Source: Microbacterium sp. Marseille-Q6965
GTDB taxonomy: Bacteria > Actinomycetota > Actinomycetes > Actinomycetales > Microbacteriaceae
Assembly (NCBI RefSeq): GCF_946151065.1
Contig: NZ_CAMGZA010000001.1
Location: forward strand, 186,001-250,000
Length of the DNA: 64,000 nt
Reading direction: 5' to 3'
Part shown: one piece after another, positions 10,598 through 18,664 of the stretch
Position numbering within the stretch: position 1 is the stretch's first letter
Layout of the letters: every line of letters starts with the position of its first letter
Notes under the pieces: model-generated
Told to the model about the DNA's origin: nothing
Seen by the model: only the letters and a program-made list of their open reading frames with translations
The model's database searches: none
Made by a program: the position numbers and the translations under genes

Positions 10598-11110
10598 TCA
10601 GGCGGGGCCGGCGTTCCGTCGGCGAGACCGCGCCGAGCGCGGGGGAATGGAGCGCATCCGCTCGCGCGCCTTGGTGAGGACGCGAGAAAGCGAGTCGATG
10701 TCCTCGTCGTCGAGCGCGTCGAAGAGCAGTTCGCGCAGCACAGCGACGTGCCCGGGGAAGACGGCAGCGAGCACGCCCCTGCCCGCCTCGGTCAGCGTCA
10801 CGGTGACCCCTCGCTCGTCCTCCGCGGCCGTCGTGCGGGTCACGTATCCGGCGCGTTCCAGCAGCGAGACCTGATAGGTCAGTCCGCTCCGGCTGTACAC
10901 GACCCCGTCGGCGAGCCCCGTCATCCGCCGGCTGCCGCCCGGCGCATCGCCCAGCGTGGCGAGCAGCTGGAACTGCACATAGCTCAGGTCTCCCGCGTCC
11001 CGCAGCTGCTGCTCCACCGCGTGCCGCACCAGGCTGCTCACCTCGATGAGCGCAAAGTAGGCCCCCAGCTCCGCGGGGCTGAGCCCCGCCGGTCCCGCGT
11101 TCTCCGTCAT
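10598..11110 (-). CDS. MarR family transcriptional regulator
   Basis: A 170-residue winged-helix regulator. The central domain (about residues 35-140) has the MarR layout: a first helix with HAVEQQLRDAGDLSYVQFQLLATLG, a recognition helix near GLADGVVYSRSGLTYQVSLLERAGYV, and the wing TTAAEDERGVTVTLTEAGR. It is divergent from an oxidoreductase gene, and two inverted repeats lie between them. It most likely represses both itself and the oxidoreductase and responds to a small electrophile or phenolic; the ligand is inference. Confidence 0.9.
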   Translation of the reverse strand: MTENAGPAGLSPAELGAYFALIEVSSLVRHAVEQQLRDAGDLSYVQFQLLATLGDAPGGSRRMTGLADGVVYSRSGLTYQVSLLERAGYVTRTTAAEDERGVTVTLTEAGRGVLAAVFPGHVAVLRELLFDALDDEDIDSLSRVLTKARERMRSIPPRSARSRRRNAGPA

Positions 11111-11117
11111 TCCCCCA

Positions 11118-11123
11118 GGATAG
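11118..11123 (-). promoter_or_regulatory. -10 box of the MarR gene (leaderless)
   Basis: TATCCT on the minus strand ends 7 nt before the MarR ATG. The first operator (11129-11146) lies immediately upstream, so binding there would block this promoter. Confidence 0.5.
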
Positions 11124-11127
11124 CAGT

Positions 11128-11156
11128 TGCTTCAAGTTCGAAGCAGTGCTAGCGTC
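11128..11156 (+). promoter_or_regulatory. Sigma-70 type promoter of the oxidoreductase gene
   Basis: TTGCTT (-35, 11128-11133) and TAGCGT (-10, 11151-11156) are separated by 17 nt. The first operator lies from the -35 into the spacer and the second starts just after the expected +1, a layout for tight repression. Confidence 0.6.
11129..11146. promoter_or_regulatory. MarR operator 1
   Basis: Inverted repeat TGCTTC/GAAGCA with a 6-nt centre (AAGTTC). Its core closely matches the second site. Confidence 0.65.
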
Positions 11157-11165
11157 GCCCACATC

Positions 11166-11181
11166 GCTTCGAATTCGAAGC
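11166..11181. promoter_or_regulatory. MarR operator 2
   Basis: GCTTCGAATTCGAAGC is a perfect 16-bp palindrome. Its centre is 36 bp from that of operator 1. The two share GCTTC and TTCGAAGCA. Confidence 0.7.
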
Positions 11182-11200
11182 ACCGACGAGAGGAACGATC

Positions 11201-12133
11201 ATGAAGGCAGTGCGTTTTCACGAGGTGGGCGGACCCGAGGTTCTCCGGTACGAGGAGGCCGACCAGCCGACACCGGCGGCGGGGGAGGTGCGGCTCCGCG
11301 TCGCAGCCTCCGCCTTCAACGCGGCAGACAACGGCATGCGCGCCGGGTTCCTGCCCATTCCGATCCGGTTGCCACACGTGCCCGGGTACGACGTCGCGGG
11401 CACGGTGGACGCCGTCGGGGAGGGCGTGGACGGGCTGGCTGTCGGCGACGAGGTCATCGGCTTCCTGCCGATGGAGCGCGGCGGGGGAGCGGCGGAGTAT
11501 GTCGTCGCCCCGGCGGAGGCGCTGGTGCCAGCACCGACGAGCATCCCGCTCGCGGATGGCGCCGCGTTGCCCTCGGTCGCATTGACGGCGTGGCAGTCGC
11601 TCTTCGACGAGGGGCGGCTCGAGGCGGGGCAGCGCGTGCTGATCGTCGGCGCCGGCGGCGTGGTCGGAAAGTACGCCATCCGGCTCGCCAAGCGCGCCGG
11701 TGTGCACGTGATCGCCACGGCGAGCCCGCGGAGCATCGATGCGGTTCGTGCCGCCGGCGCGGACGAGGTGATCGATCACACGGTGACCGACCTGCTCGAC
11801 GCCGTTGCGGCGCCGGTCGACGTGCTGCTGAACCTCGCGCCCATCGAGCCCGACCAGTTCGCGGCCTACGTCGCCACCGTCAGGGACGGCGGCGCGGTCG
11901 TCAGCACGACGGCGTTCATGGCGACACCGAGTGACGACACGCGTGACGTCCGCGCGGCGACCGTCTTCGTTCGCCCGAACCGCGAGCGACTCCAGCAGCT
12001 CGTGGCTCTCGTCGACGACGGCGAGATCACCGTGGAGGTCACGCGACGGATCCCGCTCACGGAACTGCCGGCGCTGCACGCGGAAGCTGCCGCCGGACGG
12101 ATTCCCGGCAAGGTCGTCGTGCTCGCCGCCTGA
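11201..12133 (+). CDS. NADP-dependent quinone oxidoreductase-like protein
   Basis: A 310-residue medium-chain dehydrogenase/reductase of the zinc-independent quinone-oxidoreductase branch. The N-terminal GroES-like domain includes PHVPGYDVAGTVDAVGEGV, and the Rossmann domain has VLIVGAGGVVGKYAIRLAKRAG. No catalytic or structural zinc ligands are seen. It reduces enones or quinones with NADPH in its family. The ATG follows GAGAGGAA. It is divergent from and probably repressed by the MarR protein, which fits an electrophile-detoxification switch. Confidence 0.88.
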   Translation: MKAVRFHEVGGPEVLRYEEADQPTPAAGEVRLRVAASAFNAADNGMRAGFLPIPIRLPHVPGYDVAGTVDAVGEGVDGLAVGDEVIGFLPMERGGGAAEYVVAPAEALVPAPTSIPLADGAALPSVALTAWQSLFDEGRLEAGQRVLIVGAGGVVGKYAIRLAKRAGVHVIATASPRSIDAVRAAGADEVIDHTVTDLLDAVAAPVDVLLNLAPIEPDQFAAYVATVRDGGAVVSTTAFMATPSDDTRDVRAATVFVRPNRERLQQLVALVDDGEITVEVTRRIPLTELPALHAEAAAGRIPGKVVVLAA

Positions 12134-12204
12134 GGCGCTCGTTCACGTCATGACGAGGAACGTCGCTCCCGTAATGGGCGCCGAACCTCGCTCCCGACGC
12201 CCCG

Positions 12205-12239
12205 CGACGGCCCACCGGAGGAATACCGGTGGGCCGTCG
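12205..12239 (+). terminator. Strong hairpin after the oxidoreductase gene
   Basis: A perfect 14-bp stem (12205-12218 with 12226-12239) and a 7-nt loop (AGGAATA), 71 nt past the stop codon. No U tract follows. It lies 37 nt before the dif site and separates it from transcription arriving from the left. Confidence 0.65.
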
Positions 12240-12276
12240 GCGTGCGCCGGGAGCCTCCACTTCCCGCTGACGGGTT

Positions 12277-12304
12277 CTAGCCGATAATGCACATTATGTC
12301 AGCA
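12277..12304 (+). other. dif: Candidate dif site (XerC/XerD chromosome dimer resolution)
   Basis: The 28-bp stretch has the 11-6-11 layout of dif: an 11-bp left arm ending in CCGATAA, the centre TGCACA, and an 11-bp right arm starting TTATGTCA. The core CCGATAATGCACATTATG matches the actinobacterial dif consensus that I recall (TTCRCCGATAATVNACATT then ATGTCAAGT) at nearly every inner position; only outer bases differ. It is AT-rich in GC-rich surroundings, is unique in the window, and sits in a gene-free gap. It marks the replication terminus if correct. Confidence 0.85.
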
Positions 12305-12385
12305 CGAAGACGCGATACCCGTTTGCGAAGGCTGCACCCGCCTCCCCCGGGATAAGGTTTCGGGCAATGGAGAGAAGGGCTCGCG

Positions 12386-13279
12386 GTGCATGAGGGTCAA
12401 TTGCGACTCGATCCCGAGGTGGCAGCTCAGCTGGTGTGGGATCAGTTCAACGCGGACGTGGGCGAAGTTCGACCGCTCCCGACTGCTGCCACGACCAGCT
12501 ATGTGTTCCGTGTCGGTGCCGGCCTCCTCGCCCGCTTTCCCATGCACAGCGGCGACGCCGCTGCCTACCGCCGGGAGCTTGCTCTGGAGGGCGCGGCGAT
12601 GCGTGAGTTTGCGGAGGGAAGCTCCTTCCCGGCGCCGCGGATGCTCTTCATCGGGCGCCCGACGGACGCATATCCGATGCCCTGGTCCGTCCAGACGTGG
12701 ATTCCCGGCGAGGTCGTGACACCTGACTCAGCGGCATCCTCGTCGCTGATCGCACGCGATCTGGCGGTCCTCGTCGGCGAGCTGAGGAGTGTGAGTGTTC
12801 GAGGCCGGTCGTTCGCCGGCACAGGACGCGGAGGGGAACTTCGGCGTCACGACGCGTGGGTCGCCCACTGTCTCGTGCAGAGCGATTCGCTCCTCCCGAC
12901 CGAACGACTTCGTGATCTATGGGAGAGGTTGCGTGCGACGCCGCGGGCCGAGCCAGACGTAATGTCGCACAAGGATCTCATCCCCTTCAATCTCCTCGCC
13001 GGTGACGGGCTGAGAGGCGTTTTGGACACCGGCGGCTTCGGACCCGCCGACCCCGCTCTGGATCTTGTTGTCGGTTGGCACGTGCTCGATGCCGAACGTC
13101 GCGACGAGTTCCGCGAGAGGGTCGGCCCGAGCGAGACCGAGTGGCAACGAAGCATCGCCTGGGCGCTGCAGCAGGCGCTCGGCCTCGTCTGGTACTACGC
13201 CACGACCAACCCAGCGATGAGCGCACTCGGCCGCAGCACTATCGAGCGCATCCTGGCCGCGGAGGAGACCGGCGCATAG
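12386..13279 (+). CDS. Aminoglycoside/macrolide phosphotransferase family protein
   Basis: A 297-residue APH-type kinase. The catalytic loop reads SHKDLIPFNLL, that is H195-x-D197-x4-N202, and the magnesium-binding motif VLDTGGFGPADPALDL gives D214 and D222; both key features are intact. Such enzymes phosphorylate aminoglycosides, macrolides or small alcohols; the acceptor cannot be told. The GTG start follows GAGAGAAGG. The gene lies 80 nt from the dif site, and its codon use (CTT, TTG, ATC mixed with AT-richer third positions) looks somewhat less biased than its neighbours, which suggests acquisition. Confidence 0.75.
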   Translation: MHEGQLRLDPEVAAQLVWDQFNADVGEVRPLPTAATTSYVFRVGAGLLARFPMHSGDAAAYRRELALEGAAMREFAEGSSFPAPRMLFIGRPTDAYPMPWSVQTWIPGEVVTPDSAASSSLIARDLAVLVGELRSVSVRGRSFAGTGRGGELRRHDAWVAHCLVQSDSLLPTERLRDLWERLRATPRAEPDVMSHKDLIPFNLLAGDGLRGVLDTGGFGPADPALDLVVGWHVLDAERRDEFRERVGPSETEWQRSIAWALQQALGLVWYYATTNPAMSALGRSTIERILAAEETGA

Positions 13280-13289
13280 GACGCAACAC

Positions 13290-13317
13290 TCGGGGCGTGC
13301 TGCGCTGAAAACCCCGA
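13290..13317 (+). terminator. Weak hairpin after the phosphotransferase gene
   Basis: TCGGGG (13290-13295) pairs with CCCCGA (13312-13317) around a 16-nt loop, 11 nt past the stop codon. Confidence 0.3.
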
Positions 13318-13439
13318 CCCTCCGCAGCCCGTGCGGTGTCAGTTGCCCTCGTGCGCGAAGTCACAGCCCGCCCCGTCGGGACCGACCTGCCCGCACCCGA
13401 GGCGCCGCACACGGAGTTCGCGGTCCGCGTGGGGTCCCC

Positions 13440-13652
13440 TGCGCCTACGCGCTCGGCGCGCCGGGTTACGCGGTCGCCTCGTTCGGAGCAGGCATGGCGC
13501 TGGCCGACACCTACGGCATCTCCGGCGCCGATCGTGCGCCGTGGTCGACGATCCTCTACGCCGTCAGCGCGGCGGCCCTCGTCTGCGCCCTGGCTCTCGC
13601 CGGCGTCACGGCGACGCGCAACCGTCGGCGACCAACATTCGGGCGCTCCTGA
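13440..13652 (+). pseudogene. 3' remnant of a transporter (MFS-like) gene
   Basis: The 462-nt gap between the phosphotransferase and acetyltransferase genes holds no full gene. In one frame 13440-13652 reads as a coherent C-terminal piece (CAYALGAPGYAVASFGAG ... APWSTILYAVSAAALVCALA ... ending in a basic tail) with a hydrophobic segment like the last helix of an MFS permease. No start codon, ribosome binding site or N-terminal part exists; upstream sequence in this frame is not membrane-like. I read it as the decayed end of a lost gene. The rest of the gap (13320-13439) shows nothing I can name. Confidence 0.5.
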
Positions 13653-13741
13653 TGGGGCGAGAGCGCGGCACCCCTCCCCCGCGATCGCGAGTGCGGTCGG
13701 GCGCGACCGCCCGCGCCGCGGGATCCTGGCAGGATGAGCGC

Positions 13742-14236
13742 ATGGCGTTCACGATTCGGCAGCCCGTGTCGAGCGACGCCAGCGCCATCGCGCGGCTGCA
13801 CGTGGCCGCGTGGCGCGAGACGTATGCCCCTCTCCTTCCCGACGGCTACTTCTCGGACGAGTACGTCGCCGCTCGCCTCCGCCTGTGGAACCGGGTTTTG
13901 GCGGACGACCGCGCGGACTTCACGCTGCGCATCACGGAGGCCGCGGGCGCGCTCGTCGGCTTCGCCTGGGCGGGAGCCGCGACTCCCTTCGCCGACGCGC
14001 CGCCCCCGCGCGAGCGAGAGCTCTACGCGCTCTACGTATCGGCCGCGCATCACGGCTCCGGTGCCGGGCAAGCTCTGCTCGATGCGGCGCTCGGCACGCA
14101 GCCGGCGACGCTCTGGGTCGCGACGGAGAACCCTCGAGCGATCGCCTTCTACGTGCGCAACGGGTTCCACTTCGACGGCGTCGAGCAGCGCGACCCGAGT
14201 GCGCCCGCGATCACCGCCGCGCGCATGATCCGCTGA
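13742..14236 (+). CDS. GNAT family N-acetyltransferase
   Basis: A 164-residue acetyltransferase of the GNAT fold. It opens with IRQPVSSDASAIARLHVAAWRETY, carries the acetyl-CoA strand/loop ELYALYVSAAHHGSGAGQALL (pyrophosphate-binding G-x-G-x-A variant) and the closing ATENPRAIAFYVRNGFHFDG. Acceptor unknown. A hexamer CAGGAT (13730-13735) lies 6 nt before the ATG and could serve as the -10 of a leaderless message. Confidence 0.85.
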   Translation: MAFTIRQPVSSDASAIARLHVAAWRETYAPLLPDGYFSDEYVAARLRLWNRVLADDRADFTLRITEAAGALVGFAWAGAATPFADAPPPRERELYALYVSAAHHGSGAGQALLDAALGTQPATLWVATENPRAIAFYVRNGFHFDGVEQRDPSAPAITAARMIR

Positions 14237-14306
14237 CGCGCGGCACCGCGCCCGGGCGCGTTCCCGCGATGATGTTTCCCCGCGCCCTAGACGACAGCGC
14301 GGGCGA

Positions 14307-14312
14307 TACCAT
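14307..14312 (+). promoter_or_regulatory. -10 box of the TMEM175-like gene (leaderless)
   Basis: TACCAT ends 7 nt before the ATG at 14320; no ribosome binding site is present. Confidence 0.45.
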
Positions 14313-14319
14313 CGCGCTC

Positions 14320-14943
14320 ATGATCAGGCAGCGACGGCACCCCGCTGCGACGCAGGCCACGCGGCGCGTCGAGGCGTTCACGGACGGCGTGTTCGCGATC
14401 GCGGCCACCCTTCTGGTGCTCGACCTCACCACGCACTCTCTGGGACGGGTCGACTCCGACGCCCGGATGTGGGTGGCGCTCGGCGCCATGACCGAGCTGT
14501 TCGGCACGTTCGTGCTCAGCTTCGTGCTGCTGTGTCTGCTGTGGATGGTGCACGTGCAGCAGTTCGAGCGCATCGCCCGCGTTGACGCGGTCATGGTCTG
14601 GCTCAACAGCGTCCGACTGCTCTTCATCGTGCTCGTCCCCTTCGCGACCGGGCTCACGACGGAGTACTCGGAGTACCTCGCCGGCAGGCTGGCGATGCCG
14701 ACGGTGTTCTTCCTCGCGATCCTCTGCAGCTGGCTGCAGTGGCGGTGGGCGATGCGCCGACGCGACGTGATGCTGCCCGAGCTCACCGCCGCCGGCGCCA
14801 CGGCCTCCGGGCGCGGGGCGCTCAGCGCCCTGCTCATCGCGGCCGCCGTGGTGCTGCTGTCGCCGGCGGTGGGATCCATCGCCTTCGCGCTCTTCTTCCT
14901 CGACACACCCCTGACGCGGCTGCTCGCGGCAAAGCGCGCCTAA
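14320..14943 (+). CDS. TMEM175-like potassium channel family protein (DUF1211)
   Basis: A 207-residue membrane protein with about six hydrophobic segments. The family signature is near the start: RRVEAFTDGVFAIAATLLVL, close to the RxxxFSDGVFAIA motif that lines the pore of bacterial TMEM175-like cation channels. The bacterial proteins have one six-helix repeat, as here, and assemble as tetramers. The ATG at 14320 is the first in frame after the upstream stop region and has a -10 box 7 nt before it. Ion selectivity is inferred from the family. Confidence 0.8.
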   Translation: MIRQRRHPAATQATRRVEAFTDGVFAIAATLLVLDLTTHSLGRVDSDARMWVALGAMTELFGTFVLSFVLLCLLWMVHVQQFERIARVDAVMVWLNSVRLLFIVLVPFATGLTTEYSEYLAGRLAMPTVFFLAILCSWLQWRWAMRRRDVMLPELTAAGATASGRGALSALLIAAAVVLLSPAVGSIAFALFFLDTPLTRLLAAKRA

Positions 14944-15008
14944 GCGACGGGAAGCGGCCATCGCGCCCTCTCCCGACCTTGCTCCGATTTGTACCGGCAC
15001 ATCGACAC

Positions 15009-15036
15009 AACTTGTGCTAGACATGCAGAACAAGTT
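15009..15036. promoter_or_regulatory. Inverted repeat before the membrane protein/GntR operon
   Basis: AACTTGT (15009-15015) and ACAAGTT (15030-15036) are perfect inverted arms with 14 nt between, 17 nt before the operon start. The downstream GntR-type protein may bind here and autoregulate. Confidence 0.45.
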
Positions 15037-15052
15037 CCTGAGCGGAGGCGAA

Positions 15053-16099
15053 ATGTCGCACCACGCACCCACCCTGATCGACCCTCTCGGTCTCGCAACG
15101 GCGGCCCTCGCGCAGCCCCTCACCTCCCTGCTCGCCGCCGTCGTCGTCACGCTCGGCGTCGTCGCTTTCACCCCGCATAGTCGAGCCGTTCGGCGGGTGA
15201 CGCCCGCGGGCGCCGGCGTTGCCCGTTCCGCGGAGGCGCGCCATCTGCCGGAGCGCCGGGCGCTGGGCGTCACAGCCATCGCGATGCTCGTCGCGTTCGT
15301 CGGCCAGGCTGTGGGAGGCGTCGTCGGTCGTCCCGACGACGCCGTTTCCTGGTGGCGCTACGTGCTCCCGCTGGGGGTGAGCGCGATCGGGCTGATCGTT
15401 CTCGCCGCCCTGATCGTCCTCCGCGGCACGCGTGCGCCCCAGGCGCCGACGATGACGACCCAGCGCCGCACCTGGTGGACCTTCGCCCCCCGCTGGGGCG
15501 TGGCGGCCGCCGCAGCGGCGTTCGTCACCCTGCTCATCACGACCGTCGGCGCCGGCCTCTCGTCCTCGCCCGATGGTCGTGGGCGGTACGTATGGCTTGA
15601 GCTGCCCGTGCCGAACGAGCCCTCGGTCGATCCGATCCGCGTGTGGTTTTACGGCTGGGCGTACGGGCTGCCGGTCATGCTCGGCTTGGGCGGGTTGCTG
15701 GTCGTGACGCTCACCTGCCTGCAGGCAAACGCCGTGCGCCCGTACATCCGCCCGGAGACCGTCGGCGCGGAGCGTGTTGCTCGTCGCGAGGTCTCGAGCG
15801 GGACGATGCGGATCATGACGGCGAGCATTGTGCTCGCGCTGGCGGCCGCGTGGCGGCTCATCGGGGATGCCGGATCGGTCTCGGGATTGGTGGTGGAGGG
15901 CGTGAACGGCGGCGCCTCGTACGACGTCGCCTGGCGGTATGGGGAGGTGGCGGCGGCCGCCGGCTGGTGCGCGCCGGTGCTCGAGACGGCGGCCCTGGTC
16001 CTGCTGCTGTTCGCCACTCGGCTGTTGCGTCGCCGTGAGGCACTCGATCCGCACGGGTCGGCAACCGATCCGACCGCCCTTGTGGGAGCGGTGCGGTGA
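15053..16099 (+). CDS. Integral membrane protein of a GntR operon
   Basis: A 348-residue membrane protein with about seven hydrophobic segments (for example TSLLAAVVVTLGVVAF, IAMLVAFVGQAVGGVVG, AIGLIVLAALIVL, and the last TAALVLLLFATRLL). I do not recognise a named family; its layout and pairing with a YtrA-like regulator resemble permease-type partners of such regulators. The ATG at 15053 was chosen over an upstream TTG-like start at 15014 because CGGAGG lies just before it. It shares 4 nt with the next gene. Function unknown. Confidence 0.65.
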   Translation: MSHHAPTLIDPLGLATAALAQPLTSLLAAVVVTLGVVAFTPHSRAVRRVTPAGAGVARSAEARHLPERRALGVTAIAMLVAFVGQAVGGVVGRPDDAVSWWRYVLPLGVSAIGLIVLAALIVLRGTRAPQAPTMTTQRRTWWTFAPRWGVAAAAAAFVTLLITTVGAGLSSSPDGRGRYVWLELPVPNEPSVDPIRVWFYGWAYGLPVMLGLGGLLVVTLTCLQANAVRPYIRPETVGAERVARREVSSGTMRIMTASIVLALAAAWRLIGDAGSVSGLVVEGVNGGASYDVAWRYGEVAAAAGWCAPVLETAALVLLLFATRLLRRREALDPHGSATDPTALVGAVR

Positions 16100-16557
16100 C
16101 GGCCGCCCCGCTCGTGCCTCTGGCGGACGAAGGAGGCCCGACGATCGCCATCTACAGGCAGCTGCGGGGGTTGATCGTCTCCGGACAGCTCGGCGTGAAC
16201 GAGCGGCTGCCGACCGTCCGCCAGACGGCGAGCGATCTCGGCGTCGCCACCGGCACGGTCGCGAAGGCCTACAAGATGCTCGAGCAGGACGGGCTTGTCG
16301 TGAGCCGCACAGCGGCGGGCACCCGCGTCGCGCCCGGTGCGGCCGCGTTCCCCCGGTCGGTCATGCGGCACGTTCGCGCTTTGGTGACCGAGGCGGACGC
16401 CGCCGGAGCTCGCCCCGACGAGGTCGTCGACGTGCTGAGGGCTGTCTGGCGCGGGTTCTCTGCCGCCGCAGAGACCGACGCCGATAGGGACGGCGAAGGC
16501 GCGATGACGAGCGACGCCCTCACCACGGGACTGTCGGGCGAGGGGCGTCGGCGCTGA
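16096..16557 (+). CDS. GntR family regulator, YtrA-like
   Basis: A 153-residue regulator with an N-terminal GntR winged helix (about residues 13-80: IYRQLRGLIVSGQLGVNERLPTVRQTASDLGVATGTVAKAYKML, shown in part). The C-terminal part is short, too small for the FadR or UTRA effector domains, which is typical of the YtrA subfamily that controls membrane transport genes. The start GTG overlaps the preceding stop (GTGA), so both proteins come from one message. It likely represses its own operon through the inverted repeat at 15009-15036. Confidence 0.85.
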   Translation: MTAAPLVPLADEGGPTIAIYRQLRGLIVSGQLGVNERLPTVRQTASDLGVATGTVAKAYKMLEQDGLVVSRTAAGTRVAPGAAAFPRSVMRHVRALVTEADAAGARPDEVVDVLRAVWRGFSAAAETDADRDGEGAMTSDALTTGLSGEGRRR

Positions 16558-16611
16558 CGGAGAAGCGCCGGGCGGCCCGCCGCGGGTGATGCTGCGCCGT
16601 CGGGGGCCCAC

Positions 16612-17691
16612 TCACAGACGGCCGCGCACGGGCGTGCGCTCGGCCGGATCGCCGCCCTCGGGCATCGCCATCTCGGCACGGACGCCCAGCAGGCGGATCT
16701 CGCGATCCTCCAGCCGGTCGCAGAGCTCCAGGGCCGCCGCGACGATGTCCTCCGTGCGCCGTGTCGGCGCGGGGAGCTTGCGCCCCAGGGTGCGCGTCTC
16801 GAAGGGCGCATACCGGACCTTCACGTGCACACGGGTGACGGGGCGATCCTCGGCGGCGCAGTCGGCCGCGGCCTGCACCGCCAGCTCCCGCACCGCCTCG
16901 CGCACCTCTTCGCGCGTGACGAGGTTGCGCTGGTAGGTCGTCTCGCGACTGTGACCCCGCGCGACCCAGGGCGAGTCGTCGACGGCGCGAGGACCGATCC
17001 CGCGCCCGAGCTCGTGGTACCAAACACCCATCCTGGGACCGAACTCGGCCACGAGCTCCTGCGGATCGGCCGCAGCGAGCGCACGCACCGTATGGATCCC
17101 CCGCGCGGCGAGGCGCTTCTCCACACGGGAGCCGACGCCCCACAGGGACCGCGTGGGCCGCTCCCCCATCACCTCGAACCAGTTGTCGGCGGTGAGTCGG
17201 TAGACGCCGCGCGGCTTGCCGAACTCGGTTGCGATCTTCGCCCGCACCTTGTTGTCGCCGATCCCGACCGTGCAGTGCAGCCGAGTGGCATCCCACACGG
17301 CCGCCTGCGCATCCCGCGCCACGGACTCGGGATCCGCGGTGTGCGCACCCAGGAAGCACTCGTCCCAGCCGAGAACCTCGAGGACGACATCCGGCAGCGA
17401 CCGCAGCGCCGCCATGACGTCGTGCGACGCCGCGTCGTACGCTGCCCGATCCACCGGAAGGAACACGGCGTCGTCCGGCGCCTTCCGCGCGGCGATCTTG
17501 AGCGGCATCCCCGATCGGATGCCGTACGCGCGGGCCTCGTACGACGCCGTCGAGACGACCGCCCGCTCCGTGGGGTCTCCCCGCCCGCCGACGATGACCG
17601 GCCGCCCGGCGAGCTCGGGTCGGCGCAGGATCTCGACCGCGGCGATGAACTGATCCATGTCCACGTGCAGGACCCAGTCATCGCCCGTCAT
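16612..17691 (-). CDS. dinB: DNA polymerase IV (Y family), clamp motif absent
   Basis: A 359-residue translesion polymerase. LHVDMDQF (D11 and the following acid) begins the palm, and DECFLG supplies the remaining metal ligands; SYEARAYGIRSGMP and the helix-hairpin-helix region LWGVGSRVEKRLAARGI are present. The C-terminus (EGGDPAERTPVRGRL) lacks the usual beta-clamp peptide (QxxLxLF), as in actinobacterial DinB2 types. The ATG at 17691 is preferred over one at 17790: the extra 33 codons would run through a perfect terminator hairpin of the upstream gene. Confidence 0.9.
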   Translation of the reverse strand: MTGDDWVLHVDMDQFIAAVEILRRPELAGRPVIVGGRGDPTERAVVSTASYEARAYGIRSGMPLKIAARKAPDDAVFLPVDRAAYDAASHDVMAALRSLPDVVLEVLGWDECFLGAHTADPESVARDAQAAVWDATRLHCTVGIGDNKVRAKIATEFGKPRGVYRLTADNWFEVMGERPTRSLWGVGSRVEKRLAARGIHTVRALAAADPQELVAEFGPRMGVWYHELGRGIGPRAVDDSPWVARGHSRETTYQRNLVTREEVREAVRELAVQAAADCAAEDRPVTRVHVKVRYAPFETRTLGRKLPAPTRRTEDIVAAALELCDRLEDREIRLLGVRAEMAMPEGGDPAERTPVRGRL

Positions 17692-17747
17692 GTCTCGAGT
17701 GTGACGGCTCCAGCGCTCGTCGGCCAGAGCCGGGGACGGAGCGAGGC

Positions 17748-17780
17748 GCCCCGTGGGCGCGGAGAGCGCGCCCACGGGGC
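17748..17780 (-). terminator. Terminator of the Rpf-LysM gene
   Basis: A perfect 13-bp stem (17748-17760 with 17768-17780) around a 7-nt loop begins 6 nt past the stop codon at 17787. It lies within the possible N-terminal extension of dinB and so argues against that longer start. Confidence 0.75.
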
Positions 17781-17786
17781 CGGACA

Positions 17787-18632
<846 letters not shown>

Positions 18633-18664
18633 TCAGGCGCGCGGCGGCCTGAGAGGATGGCGCG

